This document shows, piece after piece, positions 1 through 9,918 of a DNA stretch of 64,000 bases (the stretch's first letter is position 1; every line of letters begins with the position of its first letter). Position numbers and translations under genes: made by a program. Below the pieces are notes generated by a model. That model was not told where the DNA came from. It did no database searches and worked only from the letters and a program-made list of their open reading frames with translations. Source of the stretch: Pseudomonas fulva NBRC 16637 = DSM 17717. GTDB taxonomy: Bacteria > Pseudomonadota > Gammaproteobacteria > Pseudomonadales > Pseudomonadaceae. The stretch spans positions 1 to 64,000 of the forward strand of contig NZ_BBIQ01000005.1 of NCBI RefSeq assembly GCF_000730565.1. Direction: 5' to 3'.

Positions 1-40
1 CGGCGCCTGGGCTACCGCGCGCTTAGAAGCAAGAGCAAAA

Positions 41-74
41 GCAACTGCAACTGCAACTGCAACTGCAACTGCAA
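41..74. repeat. Hexanucleotide tandem repeat (GCAACT)n
   Basis: Five full copies of GCAACT plus a partial sixth, followed by a GCAAG remnant. The preceding bases (AGCAAGAGCAAAAGC) look like a degenerate extension of the same low-complexity tract. It lies upstream of the TonB receptor gene and outside any gene I can support. Read on the minus strand it would encode alternating Leu-Gln, so it could be the end of a gene that starts outside the window. Confidence 0.8.
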
Positions 75-245
75 GCCGCGCGCCCTGCAAGATGTATTGC
101 AACTGAAATTAGTCTTGTAGGGCCATAGAATATCACCCTAGCCAAGGCTCATCCCCAACAACCCTGGTGAATCATCGTGCTCGTTCGTTCATATAAAAAA
201 GCGGCGGAATAACCCGCGATCACGCCTAGGACGAACGGACACGCC

Positions 246-2672
246 ATGACACTTCGCACCCAATCACTTTCACGTACCCAGATATTGCGCCTAACCTTGC
301 TAGCCGTTGCCCTCTCACCGCTTGACCACCTACCCGCCCTGGCAGCTGATCAGGTGAAGACCATCAGCCACGATATCGCCGCAGGCCCCCTCGACAGCGT
401 ACTGAACGAATACGCCCAGCGCGCCGCCCTTTCGGTGTCGTTCGATCGTAACGCCCTCGCCGACCTGCGCTCGAGCGGCCTGCAAGGACGCTACGGCGCA
501 TGGGAGGGGCTTAATCACCTGTTGCAAGGCACTGGCCTGCGCCTTAGTCGCGACACCAATGGTGGCTACCTAGTGCTCCCCCCCGCCCCGAGCAACAGCG
601 GGGCGATTGAACTGACCGCCCTGAGCATTTCCGGCAAGGCCCCCGGCGCACTCACCGAAGGTTCAGGCGCCTACACGACCGAATCGTCCAGCAGCTCCAC
701 GCGCCTGAACCTGTCACTCAAGCAAACCCCACAATCGATCACGGTCCTGACGCGCCAGCGCCTGGACGACCAGAAGCTCGATACCCTCACCGACGCACTG
801 GACGCAACCACCGGCATCACCGTCATTCGCGAAAGTCTGGGCGCCGACAGTACGGCGTACCTGTCACGGGGCTTTGCCATCCGCAACTTCGAGATCGACG
901 GCGTCCCCACGTCGGCGAACATGGACAACTACACCCAGAACACGGCCATGTACGACCGCGTGGAAATCGTGCGCGGCGCCACGGGCCTGATCAGTGGCAT
1001 GGGCAACCCATCGGCCACCATCAACCTGATTCGCAAACGCCCCACCGTTGATCCTCACGTGCAACTGAGCGCCGAGGCTGGTAGCTGGGATCGCTATGGC
1101 CTGGGTGTTGATGTGAGCGGCGCGCTCGATGAAAGCGGCAGGCTGCGCGGCCGCCTGGTGGCCGATCACAAGGACCAGCACGCCTGGATCGACCGCTTTA
1201 GCCAAGCAATCTCGACCCTATATGGCATCACCGAACTGGACCTGAGCGACACGACCCTGCTGACGTTGGGCCTCAGCCATCAGGTCACCCACAGTACCGC
1301 CCCCATTCGCACCGGCTTCCCGCTGTTCACCACGGACGGGGCACGCACACATTTCTCCCGCTCGTTCAATACCGCGCCAAACTGGAGCTACTATGATCGG
1401 CAGCAAAGTACCCTCTTCACCTCGCTTGAACATCAGTTCGCCAACGGGTGGAGCGGCAAGGTGGAGTACACCCACGCGCGCAACGACTACGACACCGTGA
1501 TCGCCTACGTCGATGGCGAAATCGACCCAGCAACCGGTGCCGGTGCAACGATCAACCCGACACGCTGGAAGGCAGCGCCCACCCAGGACAGCCTGGACGC
1601 CTATCTCACCGGCACCTTCGACGCCCTGGGGCGCGAGCACGAATTGATCGGTGGCGTGACCCTGTCGCGGACCGAGGAAAGAGGCACCTCCAACTTCGGC
1701 GGCTGGCAGAGCGCTCGAACAGGCTACGACGACACCATCGACAACATCTTCAACTGGAACGGGTCGTCCCCCAAGCCAGTGTTCACCCAAATCGGTACCA
1801 CCGACATGACCGAAACCCAGTACGCCGGCTACTTGACCTCGCGGCTGCACCTGAGCGACGCCGCCAGGCTGATCCTCGGGGCGCGCGTGGTCGACTGGAA
1901 CAGGGTGAACAAGAGCGCGCTCTATAGTGGCTCGCGTCAACGCACCGAGCGCACCGAAAATGGTGTGGTCATCCCCTATGCTGGGCTGGTCTATGACCTG
2001 AACGATACTTGGGCTGCCTACGCCAGCTATACCCAAATCTTCAACCCGCAAGGTAACCAGATCCGCGACGTCAAGGGCTCGCCCCTCGATCCACAGGAAG
2101 GCACAGGCTACGAAGTAGGATTGAAAGCCGACCTGCTCGACGAACGCCTGACCGCGAGCCTGGCCCTGTTCCGAGTAGAGCAGGACAACCTGGCAATCGC
2201 CGATGGGCGCCTGCTCCAGCCCAACGGGTTTCAGGCGTATCGCGCCGAGAGCGGCACCACGAGCGAAGGTGTGGAGCTTGAGGTCAACGGTGAGCTGGCT
2301 GAAGGCTGGCAGGTCACGGCGGGCTATTCCTATAACGTCAGCTTCGATACCAACGACGAGCGCATCGTCACCGAGATTCCGCGCAACAGCGTGAAGCTGT
2401 TCACCACTTACCGCCTGCCGGGTGGGCTGGATAAATGGACTGTCGGCGGCGGGTTCAACTGGCAAAGTGAAACGGGCTACGCCTTGAGCTACGCCACCAC
2501 CCAGAGCAGTTATGCGCTGGTCAACCTGATGACTCGCTACCAGGTCACTCCACAGCTTTCAGCCAGTGTGAACGTCAGTAACCTGTTCGACAGGCACTAC
2601 CTGACGACCACGGCGGGTGGCATCTACGGCGCCCCACGCAACGTCATGACAACGCTGCGCTACAACTTCTGA
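246..2672 (+). CDS. TonB-dependent siderophore receptor with STN signalling domain (FpvA/FoxA-like)
   Basis: Outer-membrane receptor that imports a ferric siderophore using TonB energy. The 808-residue protein has a signal peptide (about residues 1-34, ending LALAA-type), a secretin/TonB short N-terminal (STN) domain at about 40-105, a plug domain (QTPQSITVLTRQRLDD, about 155-265) and a 22-stranded barrel ending in Phe (RYNF), as expected for outer-membrane barrels. The STN domain is typical of transducers that signal to an anti-sigma factor and an ECF sigma factor, but no FecI/FecR-type pair is seen within the window. The substrate cannot be told from sequence. No clear Fur box was found in the 245 bases upstream. 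It converges with the NEL-type gene. Confidence 0.93.
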   Translation: MTLRTQSLSRTQILRLTLLAVALSPLDHLPALAADQVKTISHDIAAGPLDSVLNEYAQRAALSVSFDRNALADLRSSGLQGRYGAWEGLNHLLQGTGLRLSRDTNGGYLVLPPAPSNSGAIELTALSISGKAPGALTEGSGAYTTESSSSSTRLNLSLKQTPQSITVLTRQRLDDQKLDTLTDALDATTGITVIRESLGADSTAYLSRGFAIRNFEIDGVPTSANMDNYTQNTAMYDRVEIVRGATGLISGMGNPSATINLIRKRPTVDPHVQLSAEAGSWDRYGLGVDVSGALDESGRLRGRLVADHKDQHAWIDRFSQAISTLYGITELDLSDTTLLTLGLSHQVTHSTAPIRTGFPLFTTDGARTHFSRSFNTAPNWSYYDRQQSTLFTSLEHQFANGWSGKVEYTHARNDYDTVIAYVDGEIDPATGAGATINPTRWKAAPTQDSLDAYLTGTFDALGREHELIGGVTLSRTEERGTSNFGGWQSARTGYDDTIDNIFNWNGSSPKPVFTQIGTTDMTETQYAGYLTSRLHLSDAARLILGARVVDWNRVNKSALYSGSRQRTERTENGVVIPYAGLVYDLNDTWAAYASYTQIFNPQGNQIRDVKGSPLDPQEGTGYEVGLKADLLDERLTASLALFRVEQDNLAIADGRLLQPNGFQAYRAESGTTSEGVELEVNGELAEGWQVTAGYSYNVSFDTNDERIVTEIPRNSVKLFTTYRLPGGLDKWTVGGGFNWQSETGYALSYATTQSSYALVNLMTRYQVTPQLSASVNVSNLFDRHYLTTTAGGIYGAPRNVMTTLRYNF

Positions 2673-2680
2673 GGCCCACA

Positions 2681-2719
2681 CCCGCCAGCGGATAAGCGGG
2701 CCCATCAATGACGGGCCCG
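2681..2719. terminator. Possible terminator hairpins between convergent genes
   Basis: Short inverted repeats (CCCGC/GCGGG, and CGGGCCC/GGGCCCG around ATCAATGA) lie between the stop codons of the TonB receptor and the convergent NEL-type gene. There is no T-run, so this is a weak call based on position and base pairing. Confidence 0.35.
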
Positions 2720-2723
2720 GTAG

Positions 2724-5700
2724 TCACGCCAGTTCTCCCTCCCAGGGATGCTCCAGCAGCAGCCGCAAGGTCAATGACAGGGTCAGCTGGCGCTCGGCCG
2801 CGCTGCGCTCATCGGCAAGTTTACCCACGGCCTCGATGATCTGCTGCTCGGTCATACCTTCCTGGCCCTGCAAAAGTGCCTCGAGCTGGACGTGGTAGGG
2901 CTGGTTCAATGTCTCGTATTCGTTTGCATACGAAGTGCGCACAAAATCCATCCAAAACGTGCGCTGCAGTAGCGAATCGGCAATCCGCGCGTTGCTTTCA
3001 GCCAGCAGAATACTGCGTGCGGCTTCACGCAGACGCACATCGTCGACGTCGGAAAATACCCGGTGATACATGTAGCGTGATTGAGCCGGCAGTCCCAACG
3101 GCCGGACCAACCCTGCCCGATATGCCAGGTGTATCTCCACTTCATCGATCAGGCCGTAGGGGTTGCTGGCCCGCTCGCTGGCAATGTGCTGGGCTGCGAC
3201 ACGATCCACCTCGTCCAGGCGATACAGCTCGCGGCCAATGCGCACGAGAGCAGGCGCCGTGTCTGCGGCGGCAAGCCCTGCGGTGCGGGTCGCGACCAGG
3301 GCACGCACCTCGAACAGGCTAAGCATCAGCAGCATCTGATCAGCACAGGTGCGCGGGCCCGCTGCCTGCTGGAAGACAGCTTCACGGACCTGCGAATGCT
3401 CGACACACACCTCGATCAACGCCCAGATGCGCCTGCGCAGATCGATGCCTTGAAAGTCATAGTCGTTCGAGCGCCCAAGGTCGTTGAAGAACCGCATCAG
3501 GTCATCGCTGCCAGGCTCGTCGGTCAGCGCCGCCCAATGCTCGGAGCGAATCCCACGCTCCTCAGGGCTGGAGTCCGCCAACCAGCGCTCAAGGGATTCT
3601 TGCCCGCCAGGGCCATGACGGCGCACAGGCAAGGCCGTTGCCCCGACTTCGCCCAGCGTGCTGCGTAGCGCGGTCTGGGTGGGTTCGGGCACAGGGTTAT
3701 CGTGCAGGCTTAGCCCAGCCAGACGCCGGTGGGAGTGAGCAAGGGTCGGGCTCATGCCCGCGATATGGTTGTCGCGAAGGTCGATGTCTTCCAACGCGGG
3801 GTGCATGTATGCCTCTATCGGCAACTCGTTCAAGCCCGTGCCACGCAAGTGCAGCCGTTGTAGATCCAGCAACCGTCCCAGCGGTGGCAGCCGACCGATA
3901 GGGTTATGCGACAGGTCAAGGATGCGCAACCTGGTCAATGCACTGAGCCTGGCCAGGCCTGCGTCGTCGATCACGATCTGGTTGCGCGTCAGGCGCAGCT
4001 CGGTGAGCTGGGTCAGTGCCTGCAAGCCTTCTGGAACACTGCTTAGCAAGTTGTGGCTCAAGTCCAGGGTGCGTACATTGGGGAATCGCTGGAGAAACCC
4101 CTCGGTGATGCCCGACAAGTAGGCGCGGCGAATTGTCAGGTGGGTGACGTGATCGAACGACGCTTGCTCAGGCAACAGCGGAAGACTTTCGATGCGCTCG
4201 CTGTCGATGACCAGGCGGTACTCGCCATCGGCATCGGGTCGCTTACGCCGCCAGCATTGGCGGATGCGACGAGCAATCTGTCGACGGCGCTCAGGCAAAG
4301 GCGCAGTGGTTGCTTCTCGGCGCCAGGCTGCCAGGTTTTCACCCAGATCGACAAGGCACTGCTGCAATTGGCGCAGGTGATCCCACGGTTGCTCGCCCTG
4401 CAACCGCACCCGCTCAAGATACACTTCGATTTCCATCTCGTTCAGCGTCGGGAAGATCTGCTGGTAGCCCCGAAGCATGGCTTGCCGCGACCCTTCCGGA
4501 CGGCCACTCAGCCTATAGCCGATACGTCCATCACCAAGGCGCATCGCAGGCCTTGGCTTGCCCACCGGCACCATGCCCAAGAGCCGCGCAGCCTGTGTCC
4601 GGTCAGCAAAAGCACGGTCTGCCAGCGCGCTGGCAAGATCGGCCGGGGCCCCCGAGGCCGCCCCCATGGCAACGCGCTGCTCGGGGTCAAGGGTGCGCAG
4701 CAATGCCTGGAAAAAATCATCACTGGCCACAGCACCGTGCAGGGGACGTCCTGCATGATCGGTTATCAGGTACCCCTGTGCCTTATGAATCAGGCAGCGG
4801 GTCTCGGGTGCCGTGTCAGCGCCTACGCTGGCTCGCATATCGCCCCCGAATTGCGCCTCGTGCACTTCTATCTTGACTGCCGCAGCCCAAGGCCAGTCGC
4901 GGTGCAGCAATGCCAAAGCCAACCGCTCGGTATCCCTGTTAACGGCGTTGGCCTGCTCGAAACCGGCACACGCACGATCCAGGCGTGCGTCATGCAACGC
5001 CCATCGTGCCCGCTCGGCCAGCGCGAGCGGCACTTTGCGTTGCTCCAGCAACTGCCTGAGCTCGGTATCGCCCGCGGCCGTGAGCAACTCCCGGCCAGCG
5101 CGCGTGGAAAGTGCTGGAAAATCGCGGTGCAGCGGCTCGGCCGCCAGCGCGGGCACTTCCTCTGCCTCATGCCAATGCGCTTCGAAGGCTTGTCCACGCA
5201 GGCGGGGGAACGCTCGATGCAGCTCGTATCTGTGCACGGCATCACACAAGCGCGCAGGTGCAGGTGCGTTTTCAAGATGCAAGCGACGCAACGCGGCTTC
5301 GTCCAGCCCTACACTGCGCAGCACCGCGCGCACCGCTGCTGGGCTAACCGAACTCAGGTTCGAGCCCAGACGCGCCACCAGCATGCCGACGTCGGACCAC
5401 TCCTGAGGGCGCTCCAGTGCATGGCGCATCCCGCCCGCCTCATTGTCTTCCAGGCTAACAGCAGGGGCTTGGACACGCTGCGGATGCTCAATCGTCGCGC
5501 GATACTCACTAGGCCCCAACCTGTAGGCACTGCCCTCTACGGCCACGTGTAAACGCCCATTGAGCAAACCCCGCTGCCCGGCCATCAGGTCCGAGTCGGG
5601 AACCGCATAACCTGGCAGGTCGACCCGGGCCAGGCGCTGCTCGCCCGCAGGCGTCAGCACAGGTGCCAGTTCATCGATGACGCCCTCTCGCGCCAGCATC

Positions 5701-7061
5701 CGGCCCGTGGCTGCACCGACAGCGGCGCCTACCCCAATCATGACGACGTTTTGCGCCACCGACATCAGATGACCGAGCGCTGCCTCTCGATCGCCAAGCG
5801 CCCACTCGTGGTAGCCATCGATCACGTCATCGGTAACCTGGCGCGCCGCCAGTGCGAGCAAGGGCAACCCGAGCTCGGGTACGAAGAAACTGGCCAAGCC
5901 CAGCAGGTCCAGCCCGAGACCCTTGAGTAAGTGGTTACGCCGGTCGCGCGCTTGACTGTCCACCGCCGTGCTGGGCACAGCCAGGGACTGCGCGTCCTCG
6001 AGCAGGGTATCGACCTGGACGCTGCGCAGGTGCGCGATCAGTGCACCGTGGATGACTTGGTGGCGACCGTCCAGTTCGATGGGGTCCTCAGCCGCTGCGC
6101 TGCCCAGCGCATGCTGGAAGCGCTGGCTGAAATGCAGGCGATCATGCTCCTTGATGAAGCGCTGGAAGAACTGCCGGTACGCAGGGTCGCGCAAACGCGT
6201 GCCAAGGCTGCGAAACAACTGCGACCACGAAGGGTAAGCGCCAATGGCGCCATGGGGATCGTCAGGTATCCACACGATCAGGTTCTGTGGCGCGGATGAG
6301 CCGTGCTCAGACGCAGGTTCGAACACCGTAACACCGGTCACCACTCGGCCAAACAGCCGAATTTCGCTGAACGCGCCTGGCAGTGGCTCGACAGCGCCGG
6401 CTACAGCACTGACCAGGCGATCAAGCTTCGCACCCTTCACGACGCCCTGTAGCCGCGCGAGCTCTACAGCGGCCAGTAGGCTGCGGCGCCACCCCTCTTC
6501 AAGGTCCGCGTTGACTTCGCGTCGGCGCTTGTCGTCGGCAAACAGCACCTGCTTGAGGTGCTGCTGGTAAGCAGCGCCCAGGTCCAAGGACCGACAGACC
6601 CCCGCGAAAGCCCGCGGACGCAAGGGGAGCACCGTCCCATCCGCATCCAGCACGTTCGACTGTGGCAACCAGGCTACCTCGGCGGTCTCTCGCCGATCAA
6701 AATTGTGCAACGCACAGGCCAGCAAGGGTTGCTCCAGCGTCTTGGGAACCACGCGATCAGGAATGGCGGTTACACCGGACGGGTAACGTACATGCACCAC
6801 GCGATGAAGCCTGGCAGCTCGGACGTCCACCGGCCGGTGCAAGAGCCTTTGCAATGCCGCCTCAAGTAATGTGCTGGCGAAGTCGTCCAGAGGCTGCACT
6901 TGGGCGAAAACGGCCTGAACCTGCTCACGCGCCCGTTGCTGGTCAAGCAGCGCCTGATGCAGGACTTGGAGCTGCTCGACCGTGGCATCAGTCATCCAGG
7001 GTGGCAGTCGGTCGGCGATGAATGCATCCACGGAATCATCGGAAAACGGCGAGTTTGTCAT
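2724..7061 (-). CDS. Large leucine-rich-repeat protein with NEL-type E3 ubiquitin ligase domain
   Basis: Probable effector of 1445 residues. The N-terminal ~950 residues resemble the dermonecrotic-toxin-like region found in Pseudomonas NEL proteins. It includes a glycine/alanine-rich hydrophobic stretch (VVMIGVGAAVGAATG) that could enter membranes. Leucine-rich repeats follow at about 1000-1150 (repeated LxxLxLxxNxI and LDLSHN units), then a C-terminal NEL (IpaH/SspH-type) domain. The candidate catalytic cysteine is Cys1239 in GPRTCADQ, matching the Cys-x-Asp motif of this class. In characterised family members the domain attaches host ubiquitin to proteins in a eukaryotic cell. I chose ATG at 7061 (MTNSPFSDD) because AGGTG lies just upstream; the reading frame extends further without a better start. 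No secretion apparatus or chaperone gene is nearby, so the delivery route is unknown. Confidence 0.85.
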   Translation of the reverse strand: MTNSPFSDDSVDAFIADRLPPWMTDATVEQLQVLHQALLDQQRAREQVQAVFAQVQPLDDFASTLLEAALQRLLHRPVDVRAARLHRVVHVRYPSGVTAIPDRVVPKTLEQPLLACALHNFDRRETAEVAWLPQSNVLDADGTVLPLRPRAFAGVCRSLDLGAAYQQHLKQVLFADDKRRREVNADLEEGWRRSLLAAVELARLQGVVKGAKLDRLVSAVAGAVEPLPGAFSEIRLFGRVVTGVTVFEPASEHGSSAPQNLIVWIPDDPHGAIGAYPSWSQLFRSLGTRLRDPAYRQFFQRFIKEHDRLHFSQRFQHALGSAAAEDPIELDGRHQVIHGALIAHLRSVQVDTLLEDAQSLAVPSTAVDSQARDRRNHLLKGLGLDLLGLASFFVPELGLPLLALAARQVTDDVIDGYHEWALGDREAALGHLMSVAQNVVMIGVGAAVGAATGRMLAREGVIDELAPVLTPAGEQRLARVDLPGYAVPDSDLMAGQRGLLNGRLHVAVEGSAYRLGPSEYRATIEHPQRVQAPAVSLEDNEAGGMRHALERPQEWSDVGMLVARLGSNLSSVSPAAVRAVLRSVGLDEAALRRLHLENAPAPARLCDAVHRYELHRAFPRLRGQAFEAHWHEAEEVPALAAEPLHRDFPALSTRAGRELLTAAGDTELRQLLEQRKVPLALAERARWALHDARLDRACAGFEQANAVNRDTERLALALLHRDWPWAAAVKIEVHEAQFGGDMRASVGADTAPETRCLIHKAQGYLITDHAGRPLHGAVASDDFFQALLRTLDPEQRVAMGAASGAPADLASALADRAFADRTQAARLLGMVPVGKPRPAMRLGDGRIGYRLSGRPEGSRQAMLRGYQQIFPTLNEMEIEVYLERVRLQGEQPWDHLRQLQQCLVDLGENLAAWRREATTAPLPERRRQIARRIRQCWRRKRPDADGEYRLVIDSERIESLPLLPEQASFDHVTHLTIRRAYLSGITEGFLQRFPNVRTLDLSHNLLSSVPEGLQALTQLTELRLTRNQIVIDDAGLARLSALTRLRILDLSHNPIGRLPPLGRLLDLQRLHLRGTGLNELPIEAYMHPALEDIDLRDNHIAGMSPTLAHSHRRLAGLSLHDNPVPEPTQTALRSTLGEVGATALPVRRHGPGGQESLERWLADSSPEERGIRSEHWAALTDEPGSDDLMRFFNDLGRSNDYDFQGIDLRRRIWALIEVCVEHSQVREAVFQQAAGPRTCADQMLLMLSLFEVRALVATRTAGLAAADTAPALVRIGRELYRLDEVDRVAAQHIASERASNPYGLIDEVEIHLAYRAGLVRPLGLPAQSRYMYHRVFSDVDDVRLREAARSILLAESNARIADSLLQRTFWMDFVRTSYANEYETLNQPYHVQLEALLQGQEGMTEQQIIEAVGKLADERSAAERQLTLSLTLRLLLEHPWEGELA

Positions 7062-7295
7062 GAAGCACCTGTGAGTCGCAAAAGCGTCACTCAGCCAGCT
7101 TCGAGACCTGTCTTTGAGGTAGTTGTCTAACGCCACCCACATGCAGCGCGGTGCATAGCCCGGCGTCACCGACCTCAGTCTCCCCACACGTGGCCAGTTG
7201 CGCTACAATCGCGCCCGGGTGCTAGCTGCTTGGGGCAGTGAAGCAGGTTAAACAAGCTACGCAGGTCGGGCCGCCATGCGGGAGTTATTGCGCCT

Positions 7296-8633
7296 ATGCA
7301 AAACACGATAGTCCCCAAAGCACAGCAACTGGCCGAGCGCGCGCTGGCCAGCCTCGAACGTTTCCTGCACATCGAAGCCGTCAGTGGTGTGGTACTGCTG
7401 ATCGCCGCCATCGCCGCCCTGATCTGGGCCAACTCCCCGGCCGCCGCCAGTTACGACGCCCTCTGGCATACGCCAATCACGCTGGGCATCGGCTCGCTGG
7501 TCTATTCCCAGTCCCTGCATTTCTGGATCAACGACGGCCTGATGACGATCTTCTTCCTCGTGGTCGGCATGGAGATTCGCCGCGAGATTCATGAAGGCGC
7601 CCTTTCCAGCCTGCGCCAGGCGTCCTTGCCCATGGTGGCAGCCATGGGCGGCGTCGCCGTGCCTGCCATGGTCTACCTGGGCTTCGGCCATGCGCCCAGC
7701 GAACAGCAAGGCTGGGCCGTGCCGACAGCCACCGATATCGCCTTTGCGGTCGGCGTATTGGCGTTGCTGGGCAAGTCGATCCCGTCGAATATTCGCGTCT
7801 TTCTGCTGGCCCTGGCGATCATCGACGACATCATCGCCGTGCTGATCATCGCCGTGTTCTATTCCGGTGGCCTGGACTACCTAGGCTTCGCTGTCGCGGC
7901 AGTGGGCGTGCTGCTGGTCCTGCTCATGCAGCGCATTGGCGTCGGCTCGGCCTTCGCCTACGTCATCCCAGGCGCGATCACATGGGTGGGTGTGCTGATG
8001 ACCGGCGCCCACCCTACCCTGGCAGGCGTCGTACTCGGCCTGATGACCCCTGTCACCAGCCGACCCATGTGGGAGCGCCCCGTAGAAGCCGTGTCGCGCC
8101 TGAGCGATGAGGTGGTCGGCCGCGCCAAAGCCGCGGCCCAAGACGCAAGCGAACTGCTGACGCCCCTCAAGCAGCTGCGCGTGGCCCAACGTGAAGTGCT
8201 GCCGCCGGTGGTGCGTGTGCAAAGCGCGCTGCACCCTTGGGTGGCATTCGGGATCATGCCGCTGTTTGCCTTGGCGAATGCCGGGGTGAGCCTGTCGGGC
8301 GTCAACCTGGACAGCGAGACGCCGCGCTGGGTGATGGAGTCGGTGATGGCGGCGCTGGTCATCGGCAAACCAGTGGGCATCGTCGGCATCAGCTGGCTGA
8401 TGGTGCGCCTGGGCGTGTGCTCGCTGCCGCCAGGGGTCAACTGGAGCGGCATCACCTTGATCGGGCTGCTGGCCGGCATTGGCTTCACCATGTCCATCTT
8501 TATCGCCAACCTGGCGTTCGCCAGCCCAGCGGCGCTGGGTGCGGCCAAGTTGGGCGTGCTGGCAGGCTCGGTGGTTGCGGCCACGCTGGGCCTGGCATGG
8601 GGCGCGTGGCGCGTGCGCGGTAAACACAGGTAG
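7296..8633 (+). CDS. nhaA: Na+/H+ antiporter NhaA
   Basis: Inner-membrane antiporter that expels Na+ in exchange for H+ and helps keep cytoplasmic pH and sodium low. The 445-residue length is somewhat above the classical E. coli protein (388) because of a longer loop near residues 260-300 ([19 protein letters not shown]). The ion-binding aspartates are visible: the adjacent pair Asp177-Asp178 in [10 protein letters not shown], and [11 protein letters not shown], which holds the equivalent of E. coli Asp133. Around eleven to twelve hydrophobic helices can be traced. The start ATG is preceded by GGGAG. It stands alone, followed by a strong hairpin. Confidence 0.96.
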   Translation: MQNTIVPKAQQLAERALASLERFLHIEAVSGVVLLIAAIAALIWANSPAAASYDALWHTPITLGIGSLVYSQSLHFWINDGLMTIFFLVVGMEIRREIHEGALSSLRQASLPMVAAMGGVAVPAMVYLGFGHAPSEQQGWAVPTATDIAFAVGVLALLGKSIPSNIRVFLLALAIIDDIIAVLIIAVFYSGGLDYLGFAVAAVGVLLVLLMQRIGVGSAFAYVIPGAITWVGVLMTGAHPTLAGVVLGLMTPVTSRPMWERPVEAVSRLSDEVVGRAKAAAQDASELLTPLKQLRVAQREVLPPVVRVQSALHPWVAFGIMPLFALANAGVSLSGVNLDSETPRWVMESVMAALVIGKPVGIVGISWLMVRLGVCSLPPGVNWSGITLIGLLAGIGFTMSIFIANLAFASPAALGAAKLGVLAGSVVAATLGLAWGAWRVRGKHR

Positions 8634-8642
8634 CGCCGACGC

Positions 8643-8674
8643 TGTTTCCCCATGCTCACGCGCATGGGGAAACA
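8643..8674. terminator. Hairpin after nhaA (13-bp perfect stem)
   Basis: TGTTTCCCCATGC and its exact reverse complement enclose a 6-base loop (TCACGC), beginning ten bases after the nhaA stop. No T-run follows on the plus strand. The strength and position support a terminator or 3'-end-stabilising structure. Confidence 0.6.
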
Positions 8675-8787
8675 CGCTTAAGGCTTGCCAACGGCCGCTC
8701 GTCGTCCCAATCATCGATCCGAATCAACCCAGGGCAACGGGACCTTTCGAACAGGTACGAGCATTCTCAACTGCAGGAGCTTTTACC

Positions 8788-9645
8788 ATGCGCGACTACC
8801 CTACCCCGCCCTTCCCCTCCCAACCCCAGACAGTGCCCGGCTCCCAGCCGAAAATGGACCCGGTACCGGACTGCGGCGAGCAGACCTACGTCGGCCATGG
8901 CCGGCTCGAGGGCAAGAAAGCGCTGATTACTGGCGGCGACAGCGGCATTGGCCGCGCAGTGGCCATCGCCTATGCCCGTGAAGGCGCCGATGTCGCTATC
9001 TCCTACCTGGACGAACACGAAGACGCCAAGGAGACCGCGCGCTGGGTCGAGGCAGCCGGGCGCAAGTGCCTACTGCTGCCAGGCGATCTGGCGCAGAAGC
9101 AGCAATGCCATGCGATCGTGGAAAAAACCGTGTCCGAATTCGGCCGCATCGACATCCTGGTCAACAACGCCGCCTTCCAGATGGCCCACGAAACGTTCGA
9201 GGAAATCGAAGATGACGAATGGGTGAAAACCTTCGACACCAACATCACGGCGATCTTCCGCATCTGCAAGGCCGCCTTGCCGTCCATGCCCAAAGGCAGC
9301 TCGATCATCAACACAAGCTCGGTCAACTCCGATGATCCGTCTTCCTCGCTGTTGGCCTATGCGGCGACCAAAGGCGCCATCGCCAACTTCTCCGCAGGGC
9401 TTGCGCAACTGCTGGCCAAAAAAGGGGTACGCGTCAACAGCGTAGCGCCAGGCCCGATCTGGACGCCGTTGATCCCCGCGACCATGCCCGACGAAGCAGT
9501 CAAGAATTTCGGCTCCAGCTACCCCATGGGCCGCCCGGGCCAACCGGTGGAAGTAGCCCCGATCTACGTGCTGCTGGGTTCGGACGAAGCGAGCTACATC
9601 AGCGGCTCGCGCTATGCAGTGACAGGCGGCAAGCCCATTCTCTGA
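8788..9645 (+). CDS. SDR family NAD(P)-dependent oxidoreductase (YghA/YhdF-like)
   Basis: A cytoplasmic short-chain dehydrogenase of 285 residues. After a proline-rich N-terminal extension (PTPPFPSQPQTVPGSQP) typical of the YghA/general-stress-protein-39 subgroup, the Rossmann motif TGGDSGIGRA binds the nucleotide. NNAA is followed by the catalytic Ser (NTSSVNS) and YAATK (Tyr-x-x-x-Lys). The substrate is unknown. Start ATG 8788 has GCAGGAG upstream; the longer open frame overlaps the nhaA end and is not used. Members of this subgroup are often stress induced. Confidence 0.9.
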   Translation: MRDYPTPPFPSQPQTVPGSQPKMDPVPDCGEQTYVGHGRLEGKKALITGGDSGIGRAVAIAYAREGADVAISYLDEHEDAKETARWVEAAGRKCLLLPGDLAQKQQCHAIVEKTVSEFGRIDILVNNAAFQMAHETFEEIEDDEWVKTFDTNITAIFRICKAALPSMPKGSSIINTSSVNSDDPSSSLLAYAATKGAIANFSAGLAQLLAKKGVRVNSVAPGPIWTPLIPATMPDEAVKNFGSSYPMGRPGQPVEVAPIYVLLGSDEASYISGSRYAVTGGKPIL

Positions 9646-9652
9646 CAGACGC

Positions 9653-9676
9653 AGGGCTCTGCACCCGCAGAGCCCT
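9653..9676. terminator. Bidirectional hairpin between SDR gene and small zinc-ribbon gene
   Basis: A 10-bp perfect stem AGGGCTCTGC/GCAGAGCCCT with loop ACCC, located between the stops of two convergent genes. No T-run. It could serve both directions. Confidence 0.55.
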
Positions 9677-9684
9677 CCACCACC

Positions 9685-9918
9685 TCACGGCATCAGAATC
9701 GCCTGAGCGTGGTCAATGCAAGGCACCGGCATGCTGTCCCTGCTCACCATGAGCCACTGGCGCATGCGAGCAGTGTCGAATATCTGGCCTTCTTCCATCA
9801 TCGTCAGAATCAATGCCTGGGACATTCGGTAACACCCACACTGGGCGCACTGGCGCTGCTCCCACCCGCCGGCACATTCGACGGACTCTGCTTGTCCTGC
9901 GCATATCAGACAGCTCAT
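9685..9918 (-). CDS. Small cysteine-rich (zinc-ribbon-like) hypothetical protein
   Basis: A 77-residue protein starting MSCLICAGQAESVEC. It contains CLIC and CAQCGC, two Cys-x-x-Cys knuckles separated by about 20 residues, which suggests a small zinc ribbon. The rest is a short helical segment (LILTMMEEGQIFDTARMRQWL). No function can be named. The start at 9918 has AAGGGGG upstream. It converges with the SDR gene and shares the hairpin between them. Confidence 0.6.
   Translation of the reverse strand: MSCLICAGQAESVECAGGWEQRQCAQCGCYRMSQALILTMMEEGQIFDTARMRQWLMVSRDSMPVPCIDHAQAILMP

Noticed and set aside
1..245. Fur box or ECF sigma promoter for the TonB receptor
   Set aside because: I looked for GATAATGATAATCATTATC-like or ECF-type sequences and found none convincing.
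1218..2465. Long minus-strand open frame opposite the TonB receptor
   Set aside because: It is entirely antisense to a clear receptor gene, has no recognisable domain and arises from GC-rich codon bias.
4053..5552. 499-codon plus-strand frame within the NEL gene
   Set aside because: Antisense to a gene with recognisable LRR and NEL domains; composition is typical of a shadow frame.
7062..7187. Upstream extension of the NEL gene by 42 codons
   Set aside because: No good start or ribosome-binding site; ATG 7061 with AGGTG is better.
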